This document shows positions 33,770 to 44,718 of a stretch of 64,000 nucleotides of DNA, piece after piece (the first letter of the stretch is position 1; every line of letters begins with the position of its first letter). A program made the translations under genes and the position numbers. The stretch is from Euborellia annulipes (taxonomy: Eukaryota > Arthropoda > Insecta > Dermaptera > Anisolabididae), in NCBI GenBank assembly GCA_023213315.1, contig JAKCPI010016853.1:1-64000 (forward strand). The letters are read 5' to 3'. The notes beneath the pieces are model-generated. The model saw only the letters and a list, made by a program, of their open reading frames with translations, ran no database searches and was not told the DNA's origin.

Positions 33770-34118
33770 CATCTGGTGTGACGAGCACAGCACACAACCT
33801 TCTCTTATCTTCGGTAATTGAAAATTGTGTTCTAAAGTTTTACATTTCCCTCCCTCAGATCCTTCCTGTAACTCTGGCCAATCAGCAAGAGAACAGGCAC
33901 ATACATATAGGGACAAGAAGTCAGCTCCTAGCGCTTTATATACGGTATAGTAATGATGATTCTTATTTTCGCGTTTCAGTATAAAATTACAACCTTGTAG
34001 CTCATTTTCTTCATGCTTTATTTTGAACACTGAGACAGACCATTTAGTGAGATCCACTTTTTTGAGCACAGGGGACTTGTATTTTCATCAAAATCTCGAC
34101 ATGGAATATTTTATTCTT
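33770..34118 (+). repeat. Family A repeat with internal deletion
   Basis: Hairpin start ATCTGGTGTGACGAGCACAG, then a unique middle (33840-33975), then the 3' part from AAAATTACAACCTTGTAG to CTCGACATGGAAT. The middle may be replaced sequence. Confidence 0.6.
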
Positions 34119-34216
34119 TGCTATTGATTCTGGCCTATTCATTTGTCGCTTGGTTATTTAAATGTATATGTTTATAAAACTTTCAAACTCCTTTTCTCGA
34201 ATTATTCAATTTCGGA

Positions 34217-34604
34217 CCAGGGACGGATTAAAGGGGTGGGCGGAGGGGGCCCCACCCCGAGAAAAAATTGAAAAGGTTTTAAAAACTAGTTATTCAAAGA
34301 AATTTTTAATCTAAAATATATTATTATATTTATTTTAAACTCTCAATTTTAAGTCTCAAATCACCTTATTTAAAAAATTTTCATCCCCCGAGAGGCCCTC
34401 CTTTAAATTGAATTTTCCAACCAGCCGCCCCCACCGGGTTCGCATCCCATCCCATCCCATGCGACAAAAATTTATTTAAATTGAATTGGCTACCAATCAA
34501 TTTAAATAAATAGGGACGGGGTCTAAATGGCCTTTAATGCCGACCAAAAAAGCCCTAAAATAAAAAAAACCGCCCACACCGATAAAATTGCATTAATCCT
34601 CCGA
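34217..34604. mobile_element. hAT-like G/C-rich-ended MITE holding a SINE fragment
   Basis: Left GGGACGGATTAAAGGGG and right TTAATCCTCC suggest decayed terminal inverted repeats. At 34436-34570 a SINE-like piece is inserted: B-box-like GGGTTCGCATCC, then AATAGGGACGGGGTCTAAAT and a GCCGACC tail. Confidence 0.45.
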
Positions 34605-34612
34605 AGGCGATA

Positions 34613-34850
34613 TGAGGCGTTCAGAAGCCAACATGACTAACTCCAAAAAGTGAAATTTTTCAGTTATAAGCAGTTAAAGTTATTTATAAAAAAAACTCAA
34701 CAATGTATATTGAATATTTTAAAGTAACTCATTAGTTTATTTACAATCAAGAGTAGCCTTTTAAAACTGCATTGGGATTTAGGAAAAAACCATATTTATG
34801 TACATTTGAAAAAATATTGGAATTAGTCGGTTTGGCTTCTGAACGCCTCA
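34613..34850. mobile_element. TA-flanked MITE, 238 bp
   Basis: Terminal inverted repeats TGAGGCGTTCAGAAGCCAA and its reverse complement are perfect over 19 bp and continue with a few differences to about 30 bp. TA stands on both sides, as for Tc1/mariner-type elements. Confidence 0.8.
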
Positions 34851-34852
34851 TA

Positions 34853-35377
34853 TATAGGTAAAAGAAATTATTTATATATTAATTTACAAGTGTTGGCCTC
34901 AGGCCTCAAGCCATTTTTGACACCGATATAAGAAAGTAATGAATTTAAAAAAAAAATTAATTTATGAAATTTTGATCAGATAAAAAAATGCTGCTGCCTG
35001 ATGATCGTATATTTTTAATGAGAAGTATCAAAAGCTTCTAATCATCCAAAATGATAGAGAAAAAAATCAGGAAAATTAATTATTAGGGTTTTAATGATAA
35101 TTTTCTAAAGGACGTTCTTTTATACAGTAGAGGGGAACCTGAAAGGACTGGGATGATGATGAATCAACTGCATCCTTTGGCAACCCTCCTCGAGCTCTTT
35201 TATCCCTCTATGAATGCATTTGGATCCTCTCTCTTGATAATCCGCCCAATGATTTCAAGATCGTCGAATATTCTATTTCATCACGATCAATTATATAGTG
35301 AGGGTTGCTGTATCTCGTGGATTAATTTTCTAATATATTATTTTATGTCGCTTTATAAAATGTTCACTAAATAAATT
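34853..35377. other. Spacer with a mixed-composition patch
   Basis: 35130-35330 is less AT-rich and not repeated in the window. It has a short open frame only. No function recognised. Confidence 0.35.
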
Positions 35378-35385
35378 GATAATAT

Positions 35386-35755
35386 CAGTGGCGCAACCAG
35401 GATTTGCTCCTGGGGGGGGGTTCCGGGGGGGCTGATCTCAAATATTTTTCTGTGAAATTTTTTTTTCGCAGAACCGAAGTTTTTTTGCCTTGCGGGGAAA
35501 TTTTTTCCAGTCCGTAAAAATATTTTTACCTTTTTTTTAGAGACGCTAAATTTTTGCCGCCCCGTGGAACCAAATTTTTCCCCATGTGCCGCCCGCGGAA
35601 CCAATTTTTTTCCATGCGCCGCCCGCGGAATATTTCCTCTTTTGCGGAACCGAAATGATTATACTTTTTCTTTTCTATTTGTAATATATATATTTTGATT
35701 TTTTTTATCTCCTGGGGAGGGTTAAAACCCTAAACCCCCCCCTGGTTGCGCCTAT
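35386..35755. mobile_element. Non-autonomous hAT element, 370 bp
   Basis: CAGTGGCGCAACCAGG at the left and CCTGGTTGCGCCTAT at the right, flanked by a perfect 8 bp direct repeat GATAATAT (35378-35385 and 35756-35763). The interior has several GCGGAACC words in a loose tandem array. Confidence 0.8.
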
Positions 35756-36241
35756 GATAATATTAATATATCGTTGGAGAAATTATTTAATTTAAAATGT
35801 TGATTTAGATTTTTATATAAGTAGTCGGTGTTTCGGTGCTTTTTCAGGAAAGTTAATGTTTTTTTATTTCTACGGTGTAATAATATTTATTTTCTTATAG
35901 TGTAGACTATCTTATTCATAAAAGTGTTTTCTTTGTTTTAAAGTGGAACTTTTATTTGATGGCCTCAAATTTTTTCGCTCCTCTATCAGCATGTCGCGTT
36001 ACAAGCCGTCAAAGTTCGTGACGCTACATGCCATGACGTCACAAGCCGTGACGACAAAAATAAGTTGAAATTGAATATAGCCTATATGACGAATTATAAA
36101 AAAAATAATTGTGAGATTTAATTATTCAATTTTTTAATTGATAAAATATAATTTTTAAAATAATTTAAAATGATTCAAATCTTCAATCACTAAATAAATA
36201 TTGTTCTCAGTTTTTAACATGCGTCTATTGATTTCCCATTA

Positions 36242-37426
36242 CACTAGTCGACAAAAATGAACTTTTTTTCTTTCACAAGAATGAAGATATGAAATTCTAG
36301 AAGTATTTTTCATACTGAATTCAAATATCAATTCAGTTTTTCCCCATCAGGCACAGTTTTAGAGATATAGAGCAAAATAGATTTTAGTCGAAAATGGGCT
36401 CTAAAACGACTTTTATTTAGAATGTTCAAATTATTTTTAACGCCGCACCCCGTCAAATTATGCAGATAGTTAGAATACATATAAATTTTAAGTTTCATCC
36501 CAATCGGAGGTCATTTAGACGTGCCGCAAACGGCTTAAAGTTTTAAAAAATCGAAATTTTCAAGATTTTTTTTTGCTTTGGTCACCCCTAATACAATTTT
36601 AGAGATCCCTGAATGAAAAAAACATATATGTACGATATTCTATAGTTCTTTGGCTTTCTAAAAAGCATTCATTCGTAAAAATCTGTTAAATATTAACGAA
36701 ATTATTAATAAAAACGTGAGCAAAGAAAAACACAAGTACACTCACTGGTCGAAAAAAATGGACCTCTTGTTCTTTTAGAAGTATAAAGAAAGATATGAGA
36801 TTCAAAAAATATTTTTTTTTTAATAAAATATAATAAAGTTAGGGCCCGTGACACGATGCTCAGAGAGGATACATTAGCTTCTCGTGGATAGGGTTCGCTT
36901 TTTAATTCAATTGAAGTCCATTTTTTTCGACCAGTGAGTGTACTTGTGTTTTTTCTTTGCTCACGTTTTTATTAATAATTTCGTTAATATTTAACAGATT
37001 TTTACGAATGAATGCTTTTAGAAAGCCAAAGAACTATAGAATATCGTACATATATGTTTTTTTCATTCAGGGATCTCTAAAATTGTATTAGGGGTGACCA
37101 AAGCAAAAAAATCTTGAAAATTTCGATTTTTTAAAACTTTAAGCCGTTTGCGGCACGTCCTAAATGACCTCCGATTGGGATGAAACTTAAAATTTATATG
37201 TATTCTAACTATCTGCATAATTTGACGGGGTGCGGCGTTAAAAATAATTTGAACATTCTAAATAAAAGTCGTTTTAGAGCCCATTTTCGACTAAAATCTA
37301 TTTTGCTCTATATCTCTAAAACTGTGCCTGATGGAAAAATTCTAACTACATATCTGAATTCAGAATAAAAAAATGTACTAAATTCACTTATCAGATTTCT
37401 TGTGAAAAAAACCTTGTCGACTAGTG
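36242..37426. mobile_element. Palindromic CACTAGTCGAC element, compact copy
   Basis: CACTAGTCGAC ... GTCGACTAGTG, flanked by TTA on both sides; the empty site has one. Arms of about 490 bp: the inner ~380 bp are almost identical, but the outer ~100 bp differ. One end reads AAAAATGAAC, the other AAGGTTTTTT. The same two end types occur at opposite ends of the copy at 14961-16950, so the asymmetry belongs to the family. No protein is encoded. Confidence 0.8.
36743..36936. mobile_element. Inner inverted-repeat unit at the palindrome centre
   Basis: CACTGGTCGAAAAAAATGGA and its reverse complement bound 194 bp, with TACACT outside on both sides. The end closely resembles the outer element's own end (CACTAGTCGACAAAAATGAA), so a small relative sits inside the larger one. 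Confidence 0.6.
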
Positions 37427-37737
37427 TTATCATTCCCATTTTCCAATTATTAAGTTAAGATTAAAAACTCTATTTTAATACCCTTAATTGAACAATTTTC
37501 TGAAAATTTTCAGTTAAACGCCTACGATCCGAAAAAAGTTTCACTTGCATCGTGGTTTCATAAAACCACACTATGATTTTTTAACTACGGGCCCATTTTT
37601 CCCCTTTTTTTTCTATTTTTTGTATCTTTTAGTAATATATTTATTAATATAGTAAACTTTACTACAGTCACTGAGTAAAAATACATCAATAGTTTTTTTA
37701 GTTTTAGTATAGGGTAATTTCTTTGGTTAATCTCAAT

Positions 37738-37813
37738 CTACACCCTACACCCCCTAGCCAATCACGCGGCACCCTTAGGTGCCGGGAGTCACCCGTTGGG
37801 AACCACTGCTATA
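37738..37813 (-). mobile_element. hAT-type MITE right end fragment
   Basis: GGTGCCGGGAGTCACCCGTTGGGAACCACTG ends like a hAT terminus (reverse complement CAGTGGTTCCCAAC). The left end was not found. Confidence 0.4.
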
Positions 37814-37814
37814 G

Positions 37815-38752
37815 ATATAGATTTAGGGTTTCAAGCTCTGCTCAGGTAACTCATTGCTTTTTCCCACTTTTTTGATTATTTAGTTAAAATTTCAATTTAA
37901 TAAACACTATTTACCTTCTTTTTAGTGCATTCTGATCTTGTGATAAAAGCAAATATATAATTTATAAACATTAAATTTTATATATTAGAAAGATGAGACT
38001 AAAAAATGAATCTCTTTGAAAAAAATAGAATTTTTCCCCTGGAACAATAAAAGTTCCGATCTCACTGATCTGTGCAGACAGAATGGAGAGAGAAAGAGAG
38101 CCAGCCATTGTCTGTGAGAGGCCAGTAGAACAATTGTACCCCGACCCTCTCTCTCTGCATGAATCAGATTATTCCTCTTGAGGGCACCAGGCTGTCATTA
38201 AATTCCTTTATGGATGTCGGAAAAAGACATTCAATCGTTGACAGAACCGCCTTTCTGTTTTGCCAGGAGATTTTCCGAGGCTCATTACAATCTCTCAACC
38301 CTTTTTAATTGACGTTAATAAGGGGTTTGAAAATTTCGTTAATGAATATATATCAATCGAACAATTAAAAGAGTTTTTGCATAAATACACTTGCTGTTAT
38401 AATGCTATCAATTAGGGGATATCCGTTCTAGATCATTTACAAATCGCCCTTTTTCAACCTTTCCTATTCGAGATATTACAAATTAGCTTATTTATATTCA
38501 CTTTAATGAATAATAATTCGCATATATAATATATTGATAGCTTTTTTAGATAGAGTAGTGACCTAAAGAACTGGATTCTTGAATTAAAATTGCTATCAGC
38601 CCCGTTGTATTGTCTTAATAAAATAATAATGTCTCTGCTCGTTGATTTTAGAGATTTATTTTAAATAAGCACATGCCAATTGATTAAAATAAATTTGATA
38701 ATTACAAATATATTAAAATTTAAAAAATTTGTGTTTAAAGGGAAGCTAGCTA
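37815..38752. other. Spacer with possible conserved noncoding block
   Basis: 38030-38330 is mixed in composition, single copy here, and has GAGA-rich stretches (GGAGAGAGAAAGAGAG, CTCTCTCTCT) and no long frame. It could be regulatory. The rest is AT-rich. Confidence 0.35.
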
Positions 38753-38985
38753 GCCCTCGGGGCTTGGTGTAGAAGTTAGCGTGCTAACCTCATATACCAA
38801 ACGTCGCGGGTTCGGACCCCAGGCAGTCCGATGATTTTATTTAAGCCAATTGGATTCCAAATAAGCTTAAATAAGAATGTCTGGACCCCATATATGTATA
38901 TTAAATCAATAACGGTTATCGTAAATGTCTTATATGGCCTGAGTTGCCGAAAAGGCAGTGCGAGTGTGAGTGTGAATGAGAAAAA
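38753..38985 (+). mobile_element. tRNA-derived SINE, no poly(A) left
   Basis: GCCCTCGGGGCTTGGTGTAG head, B box GGGTTCGGACC, body and GTGAGTGTGAATGAG end. The tail is short and no target duplication was seen. Confidence 0.8.
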
Positions 38986-38989
38986 TTAA

Positions 38990-40036
38990 TTTTTCAAAAT
39001 CTTAAACTCCCGATAATGCGTGCCAAATCGTCGGTACCGTGGCGATACGAATTATCGGAGTTTTACTGTATAACTACTCAAGGTTAATGTTCTAAGAGAT
39101 TAATTTATTTCACTGGCTACCATAATAAAGGCGTATAAATGCCAAAATAGACGCTCAAAATTCTATTGAATAAGACGAGCAAACGGACTGAATGATAGGA
39201 GCTTGAGAATTTTACATAAAGTTTAATTATATTAAAAGTAATTTATTTGAATGAGTATTGATATTCGTTCTTTTCTAAAGGAGTAAGTACATTATAACAT
39301 ATAGGATATTTATACAAGGGATATGAAGTAAAGCCCTTTTTATTTATTTTCCACACTTCAATTTCAATTCGCATCTCTTTTGTATCTTCCCCTTATTTTT
39401 ATTTATATTAATAATAACCCTTCCCATTCTTTACACAAAAACCCATTCTTCGAGGATTAATTCTATCCGAGTGACGCTTTGGTTTTCTCTCTAAACTAAC
39501 AAGTCCTATTGGATACAAAAAAAAAAACGAATGTTTTTTTTTCCTCCAGAACCAGAACCTACCAGAACATTAAATTCCCTTGGAAAGATCTCTTTGATAG
39601 GAAAATTGGAGTATTTAGATATTCCTCAGAATTTGAATTTGCTACCAGTGTGCTTTTACAAATTAATGGGAGGGCCAAATCAACCCCTTTTTTAGGAGGA
39701 CCCTCTTTTTTTAAGCCCACATGTTTCAAATCTTGAGGGGGAAAAAAGGGTGTTTGAAGGGATAATTTTATAGAGAATAAAATTGTGCATAGAAAATCAT
39801 ATCTATCTATGCGGATGACTAATCAGAGTGGCTTTGCGGGAAAATAAAAAACAACGTTCCCAATAGGCCTTAAAAAGTATATAGAAATAAAATACAAATA
39901 GGTTAGTTATATTAGTCATAAATAATAAATAAAATATTGTATTTAAATAATGGTTGAGTGAGAATGAAAGTGCAGCGGCTTTTACTAGGATAAAAATAAT
40001 TTTATTTCATATGAGTCGGCTTTCCTTAGAATGATA
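38990..40036. other. Spacer, no gene recognised
   Basis: An inverted pair CTCCCGATAATGCG / CGAATTATCGGAG (about 39007-39063) may be a short pogo-like MITE relic. A 75-codon frame at 39509-39736 lacks any recognisable domain. Confidence 0.4.
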
Positions 40037-40131
40037 TGAACAATTTGTTTGTAGATGGCCGTAAGGATGATCAATTTAATTATAAGGACCGTCACCCAAA
40101 AAATAAATACTTTTCTGTATTATCAGTTTAT

Positions 40132-40175
40132 TTGTAAATATTTCACCCCACTGATATGGAATCATCTTCAGTACA
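40132..40175 (-). ncRNA. Hammerhead-like motif
   Basis: Minus strand: stem I TTGTA, core CTGAAGA, one T, stem II GATTC...GGGGT (last pair lost), GAAATATT, stem I partner TACAA. Confidence 0.35.
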
Positions 40176-40221
40176 ATCAACAGTAACAGCAAAAGTGACG
40201 ATTTGCAAAACATCTGTTGAA

Positions 40222-40266
40222 TGTACTGAAGATGATTCTTTATCACTGGGGTCGAAACATTTACAA
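40222..40266 (+). ncRNA. Hammerhead-like motif
   Basis: Stem I TGTA, core CTGAAGA, one T, stem II GATTC/GGGGTC (two wobbles), GAAACATT, stem I partner TACA. The cleavage triplet would be AUU. Confidence 0.4.
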
Positions 40267-40378
40267 ATAAACGGATAATACAGAAAAGTATTTATTTTTT
40301 GACCGACGGTCCTTAGAATTAAATTGAACAATTTGTTATCGAAACATTGTAATGTTTAATCTTTAACAAAGGTTAAAA

Positions 40379-40439
40379 ATAAATAGGGACGAGGTCTAAA
40401 TGGCCTCAGATGCCGAAAAAGACATTAAACAAATTTAAA
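40379..40439 (+). repeat. 3' fragment of the second SINE family
   Basis: AATAGGGACGAGGTCTAAAT then GATGCCGAAAAAGACATT, matching the fragments at 13405 and 34500. Confidence 0.5.
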
Positions 40440-40540
40440 TAAATAAATGTTAATTGCTTTAAGTTGTGGCTGTGATGTGATAATAGAGGAATGAAGATAT
40501 CAGCCAAATTGGAATGCTCAAGGTTCAATAAAACTCCCAG

Positions 40541-40586
40541 AATAAGACGTTTCGGCCTGAATTTATTTAGCCATCTTCAGTTATTG
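40541..40586 (-). ncRNA. Hammerhead-like motif, intact core
   Basis: Minus strand: stem I CAATAA, core CTGAAGA, one T, stem II GGCT/GGCC, GAAACGTC, stem I partner TTATT. Confidence 0.4.
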
Positions 40587-40891
40587 AAAATTATACAATA
40601 CACTTAATCCAAAGCGCACATGTGATTGAACCAGGATTTGTCCATAATAAAATTTATTTGCTCTATACAAGGAAGGAAGCAGGAGCAGGCAAAAATTGAA
40701 GCCTCCGATTTTATTACAATTAATGACGTCTCAATAATACTTCATTGTTTATTTGCTCTATACAAAATTATATGGCTCCTGTATCTCTTTCTGATCTAGG
40801 GCACAGAAGCCATATAATTTTGTATGAAGCAAATACATTTTATTAAGGATAAGTCCTGGTACAATCACATGTGCGCTTTGTGTATAATTTC

Positions 40892-40938
40892 CAATAATTG
40901 AAGATGCCCAAATAAATTCAGGCCGAAACGTCTTATTG
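40892..40938 (+). ncRNA. Hammerhead-like motif, one core change
   Basis: Stem I CAATAA, core TTGAAGA (C3 to U), one T, stem II GCCC...GGCC weak, GAAACGTC, stem I partner TTATTG. Stem I is 6 perfect pairs. Confidence 0.35.
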
Positions 40939-41009
40939 TGGGAGTTTTATTGAACCTCGAGCATTCCAATTTGGCTGATATCTCCATTCCTCTATTATAA
41001 ATAAATGTT

Positions 41010-41672
41010 GCATAATTAAACATTCAGCCTATTTCACAAACATCTTTTTCGTTTTACAATAATATGGTAATATTATCAATATATTTCTCGATTCTAATAG
41101 AAGACGCTTTATTTTAAGAAGATGGAAATAAAAACCATATATCAAAAATCGCTTGAATAAAACAAAAATTTTATTTATTAGCCTATACCTTTTTATAAAA
41201 GTAGAATTTTCAAATTTGTGCATTTAAATAAATTAAAATGTGTTAACATATTTAAAAAAAATTGTGGTTATTTCATGAATTATTTATTTCTGGATGATGA
41301 TATTTTGAAACAATCCATCTTGTAGGACCCCTGAGTTTGTGGAAACCTTTAAGAAATAAATCAAAAAGCCATGTTTTGCACCCCTTTTCTTTTTAAATTA
41401 TTTAAATTAATTTTGAAGTCATATAAACTCTGTTCTGAAATTTTTAAATTAATATACTCGAAATGAATTTTATCGCTCAGGACGGAAAGCGGGCTATGGA
41501 TCTAGGTCTATGGATTAGATTACTTCGTCAAGAGATAAGAGTTTATTAATTTTTAATAAAATTATAGTCTTTAGGTACAGGTTCCCCCTCCAGAGCAAAT
41601 AGGCCTATATTAAAAGACTGGTCCGCGGGCCAACAGGGTTCAAGGAGAATTAAATTACATTTCGCAAAATAA
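41010..41672. other. AT-rich spacer, nothing seen
   Basis: No gene, RNA or repeat recognised. Confidence 0.5.
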
Positions 41673-41800
41673 TCTATATATATAATAGCGGAGTGTCCGT
41701 CTGTCTGTCTGCGAGGACCTTATGGAGTGTCCAGGAAAAATACTCGAGTCCCGAAATTCCTATAACTTTTTGAGTTATTAATTCCTAAAGTTACGATTTC
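41673..41800 (+). mobile_element. Helitron-like 5' end
   Basis: TCTATATATATAATAGCGG followed by AGTGTCCGTCTGTCTGTCTG resembles Helitron 5' ends known from animal genomes. A 3' hairpin with CTRR was not found nearby, so the length is unknown. Confidence 0.4.
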
Positions 41801-42987
41801 TCCCATAGGAAATGTATAGAGAAAAATTAATGTATTGTTTGCATTTATGTATCCTATGAATGTAAACAAATCCTCAAGCAGACACTGAATTGGAATACGT
41901 AGTAATAAAATAATTCTCTGTCCTGTAAATTACTATTAAATTAGTATCCTAAATTTAACTAAACTTTAAATTTTATTTTGAACCTTGGGATCCCTGCACC
42001 TAATAAAACAAGTCCTAGGCTGTTAAAAATTATCACTTAAACCAAGCTCAACTCTGAACTTCCTTTACACTAGTCAAAGAAAGGTTGGTGTATTAGAGGA
42101 GTTTAAAATATTTGAAACCTGAAAATATCAACCCATCAATCTAGAAAGAGACAATAATTAAATTTAATAAAAAACAAACTATTTGATCTATTAATTGGGA
42201 AAAAGTCGATCTATGAAATTTATTTTTCGAGCAAGTAAAATTTGATCTTAAATTAACCCAAGTGTAGATAAGAGATTTTTAACTTTCTCTTCTATATAAA
42301 AACAAGAAAAAAAAAAACTATTAATTCAAAAGTTTATAATTTTTTTTTATCTTCAAATAAGATATATGATTTTGATTGTAAGTTTATAGAGAAGAAAATG
42401 ACTTTAAATTTTTAAAACACTATAAAAAAATTCCAGAGTTCTGGACCACGCCTTTTGAAATCCTATTTTTATTCCAGTTCCTTAAACAATGCTCCATTGA
42501 GAATTTTAGGTCTCGCCGAGTTTATCTCTTGAATAATGTCTTAAGATCATCTAATTTTGTTCAACTTTCCACCATTAACTGTGATTATCCATTCACACTT
42601 TAAAAAAAAAGAAAGGGTGTTGTAGATTGAAAAAAAAACGTCTCTTCTGGATCCAATTCATAAACGAAGATAGATTAAAAGATCTTCGAATGTTTAAAGA
42701 ATTTGTTAAAGGTAAAATGAAAATTTCATTTACATGAACGCAAAGGTATTTATACTTTCTCTTAGCTTTGAAGAGAAATACGATTAAATTCAATCTCTAC
42801 TATCTGATTTTAATATTAACTTAATATTTATTTATTCTGAATTATAAAGAGAAAATTTAATATCTAGGTTTTGAACTCAAGAATATATTTAAAATTTTAA
42901 CCTCAATTGTTTGCAAGTTATCAAGGACGTAGCTAAGAGGGAGATGCAAACAATGATAACATACCAACGGATTCTCACTTTGGTTAC
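41801..42987. other. Spacer, no gene
   Basis: AT-rich with no repeat copies. Short A-rich frames only. Confidence 0.45.
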
Positions 42988-42995
42988 GTCTCTGC

Positions 42996-43394
42996 CAGAG
43001 ATAGGCAGGATCGAGATCCTTTTGGATCCAGGATTTTTGGATCTGGATCGAAATCATTTTTGCTCTCAGGATTTAGGATCAGATCGCTAATCCTTTTCGA
43101 TTAGCAATCCCGGATTTTTGCATTCCTTTTCAAAAGATTGCTAATCCTTTAAAATTGTTTACTTTTTAATAAATCTTTTTGATTCATCCAATCTCTTAAA
43201 AATCAAGTCGGATTTTCGGATCGCAGATCTGGATTTTCAGAACGGAAATGCGATCCTTTTTCTAAATCGAATCGGATTAGTGGATCGGATCGCTTCGACT
43301 TTGCCGGATCGGATTGCGTAATTCTTTTGCAGCAGCCGGAATGGATCTGCGAATCGGATCACTAATCCTTTTTAAAGGATTTTGCCCATGCCTG
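42996..43394. mobile_element. Non-autonomous hAT element rich in GGATC words
   Basis: Ends CAGAGATAGGCA and TGCCCATGCCTG (9 of 12 matching inverted), flanked by GTCTCTGC and GCCTCTGC (7 of 8). The 399 bp body is full of GGATC, GATCC and ATCGGAT words on both strands, a dense array of subterminal motifs that may bind transposase. Confidence 0.65.
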
Positions 43395-43526
43395 GCCTCT
43401 GCGTATTATTATTTTGGAAAGTTGAATAAAAATTTAATATTTTAACTAGTGATGTGGCTGTAGATTTTGAATTGGGTATAGGAGACTTTGCAGCCAAGGA
43501 ATTAAATAAAAAACTTTCATTTAATT

Positions 43527-43575
43527 TTAACCGTCGACGTTTCGGTCGCAAATCACGACCTTCTTCAGGAATCTT
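43527..43575 (-). ncRNA. Hammerhead-like motif, stem I broken
   Basis: Minus strand: core CTGAAGA, one A, stem II GGTCG/CGACC, GAAACGTC. The upstream stem I strand no longer matches. Confidence 0.35.
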
Positions 43576-43587
43576 GTATTTTAACAA

Positions 43588-43636
43588 TTAATCATCCTGA
43601 GGAAGGTTGATTTCAGACTGAAACGTCGACGGTTAA
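43588..43636 (+). ncRNA. Hammerhead-like motif, stem II decayed
   Basis: Stem I TTAATCATC, core CTGAGGA, one A, stem II GGTTG...decayed, GAAACGTC, stem I partner GACGGTTAA (8 of 9 with a wobble). Confidence 0.35.
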
Positions 43637-43705
43637 CAATTAAATAAAAGTTTTGTATTTAATTCCTTAGCTGCAAAGTCTCCTATACCAAATTTAATAT
43701 TTTAA

Positions 43706-44715
43706 TTTAAAATGCTAAAAAGAGGATTTTTTTTTATTCTAGGGGGAATTACGTAATTATAATTTTCTGGAAAATTATATTATTATTATTTAACCAAGAG
43801 GCTTAAAGTAGACGATTTAGAAGATTTTGGCCAGTAGTAAGACAGACAAAGTAACTTAAATAAAAGTGTATAAAAAGTGTGTTTCAATAAAGTTTACTCT
43901 ATCTTACATCAGGCTATGCCACGGGCCGGCTTATTCATTCTACAATTTTTAATACAAAACCCGAATCAAACAACGACAAAAAAGATATAATAATACCTAA
44001 GAACTTTTCATTATATAATAAATAATATTTTTAGTGTTGAAAAGCGTAAATTTTCTGCATAATAAATTAAAAATTCAAACGAAGATTTCATGACGTTTTC
44101 AAGGCCTGTTTAAAAAGATATTTGTTAGTTTACGAGCATGAATGATTGTGTATCCATTCTGTTTAAGTAATGTTATCTGTTCAAGAAAAAAAAAACAGAG
44201 CCCAGTATGCTACGTAATTTGAGCAGCTTGTAGCACATTTCCAATAAGGAACTATTAAATCTCGAGCTAATGGAATTGTAGATGCGTGTCAGCTGCACAT
44301 GCCGAGGCTTCTTCTTCGATAAATCTTGTTGTCTGAGGCCTGCGGAGCTGTAGCTCCATAAAACATGGAAAAGTTGCCCCGCCTTGTTTAATAGTCCCTG
44401 GTTGATAGAGTGGTTTACTCAGCCTCTGATGGTTTCAGCCGTTAGCTCCCTTCCCCTCTGGATCTTGATGTTTCGGGACAACATGGCCCAAATTCACTTA
44501 AAGACATGTTTGAACCTCAATCGTATTCAAATCAGAAATGTCTTAATTGTCTCGACTAATTATTTTTAGGTTTTTTTTTTAGAATCAATAAAATAAATTA
44601 AAGTTTTCCTTAAAAAAATACGATGAGACAGTGTAATACTTTTTTCTTACTTAAATAGGAAGAAGAACAAAACAAAAGGGTGGCAGAACTTCTATTTGAA
44701 ATTTTTTTTGCCATA
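43706..44715. other. Spacer with a single-copy mixed block
   Basis: 44160-44560 is mixed in composition and unrelated to any repeat here, with GTCAGCTGCACATGC and GAGCTAATGGAATTG. It may be conserved noncoding DNA or an unrecognised exon. No long frame supports coding. Confidence 0.35.
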
Positions 44716-44718
44716 TAA

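Larger units (their letters stand above)
35940..37580. mobile_element. MITE E, copy filled by a 1.19 kb palindrome
   Basis: The flanks 35940-36241 and 37427-37580 together match the empty copy at 7968-8392 base for base over long stretches, including GATTCAAATCTTCAAT and CGCCTACGATCCGAAAAAAG. This pair dates the palindrome as a later insertion. Confidence 0.8.
40050..40324 (+). mobile_element. Penelope-like foldback element, family 5
   Basis: Starts with a head containing ATGGCCGTAAGG. The arms from AGGACCGTCACCC and its partner are inverted, with a hammerhead-like core in each. Flanked by a perfect 13 bp direct repeat TGAACAATTTGTT (40037-40049, 40325-40337). Confidence 0.65.
40452..40997 (+). 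mobile_element. Penelope-like foldback element, family 6
   Basis: Head GTGGCTGTGATGTGATAATA pairs with ATATCAGCCA. Two inverted arms carry the hammerhead-like motifs, with a second inverted pair inside (ATATGGCTCCTG / AGAAGCCATAT). A perfect 12 bp direct repeat TAAATAAATGTT flanks it (40440-40451, 40998-41009). Confidence 0.7.
43446..43689 (+). mobile_element. Penelope-like foldback element, family 1
   Basis: Head GTGATGTGGCTGTAG, TGGCTG/CAGCCA hairpin, and inverted arms as at 10661. A perfect 16 bp direct repeat AAATTTAATATTTTAA flanks it (43430-43445, 43690-43705). It lies only about 50 bp from the hAT element on its left. Confidence 0.75.
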
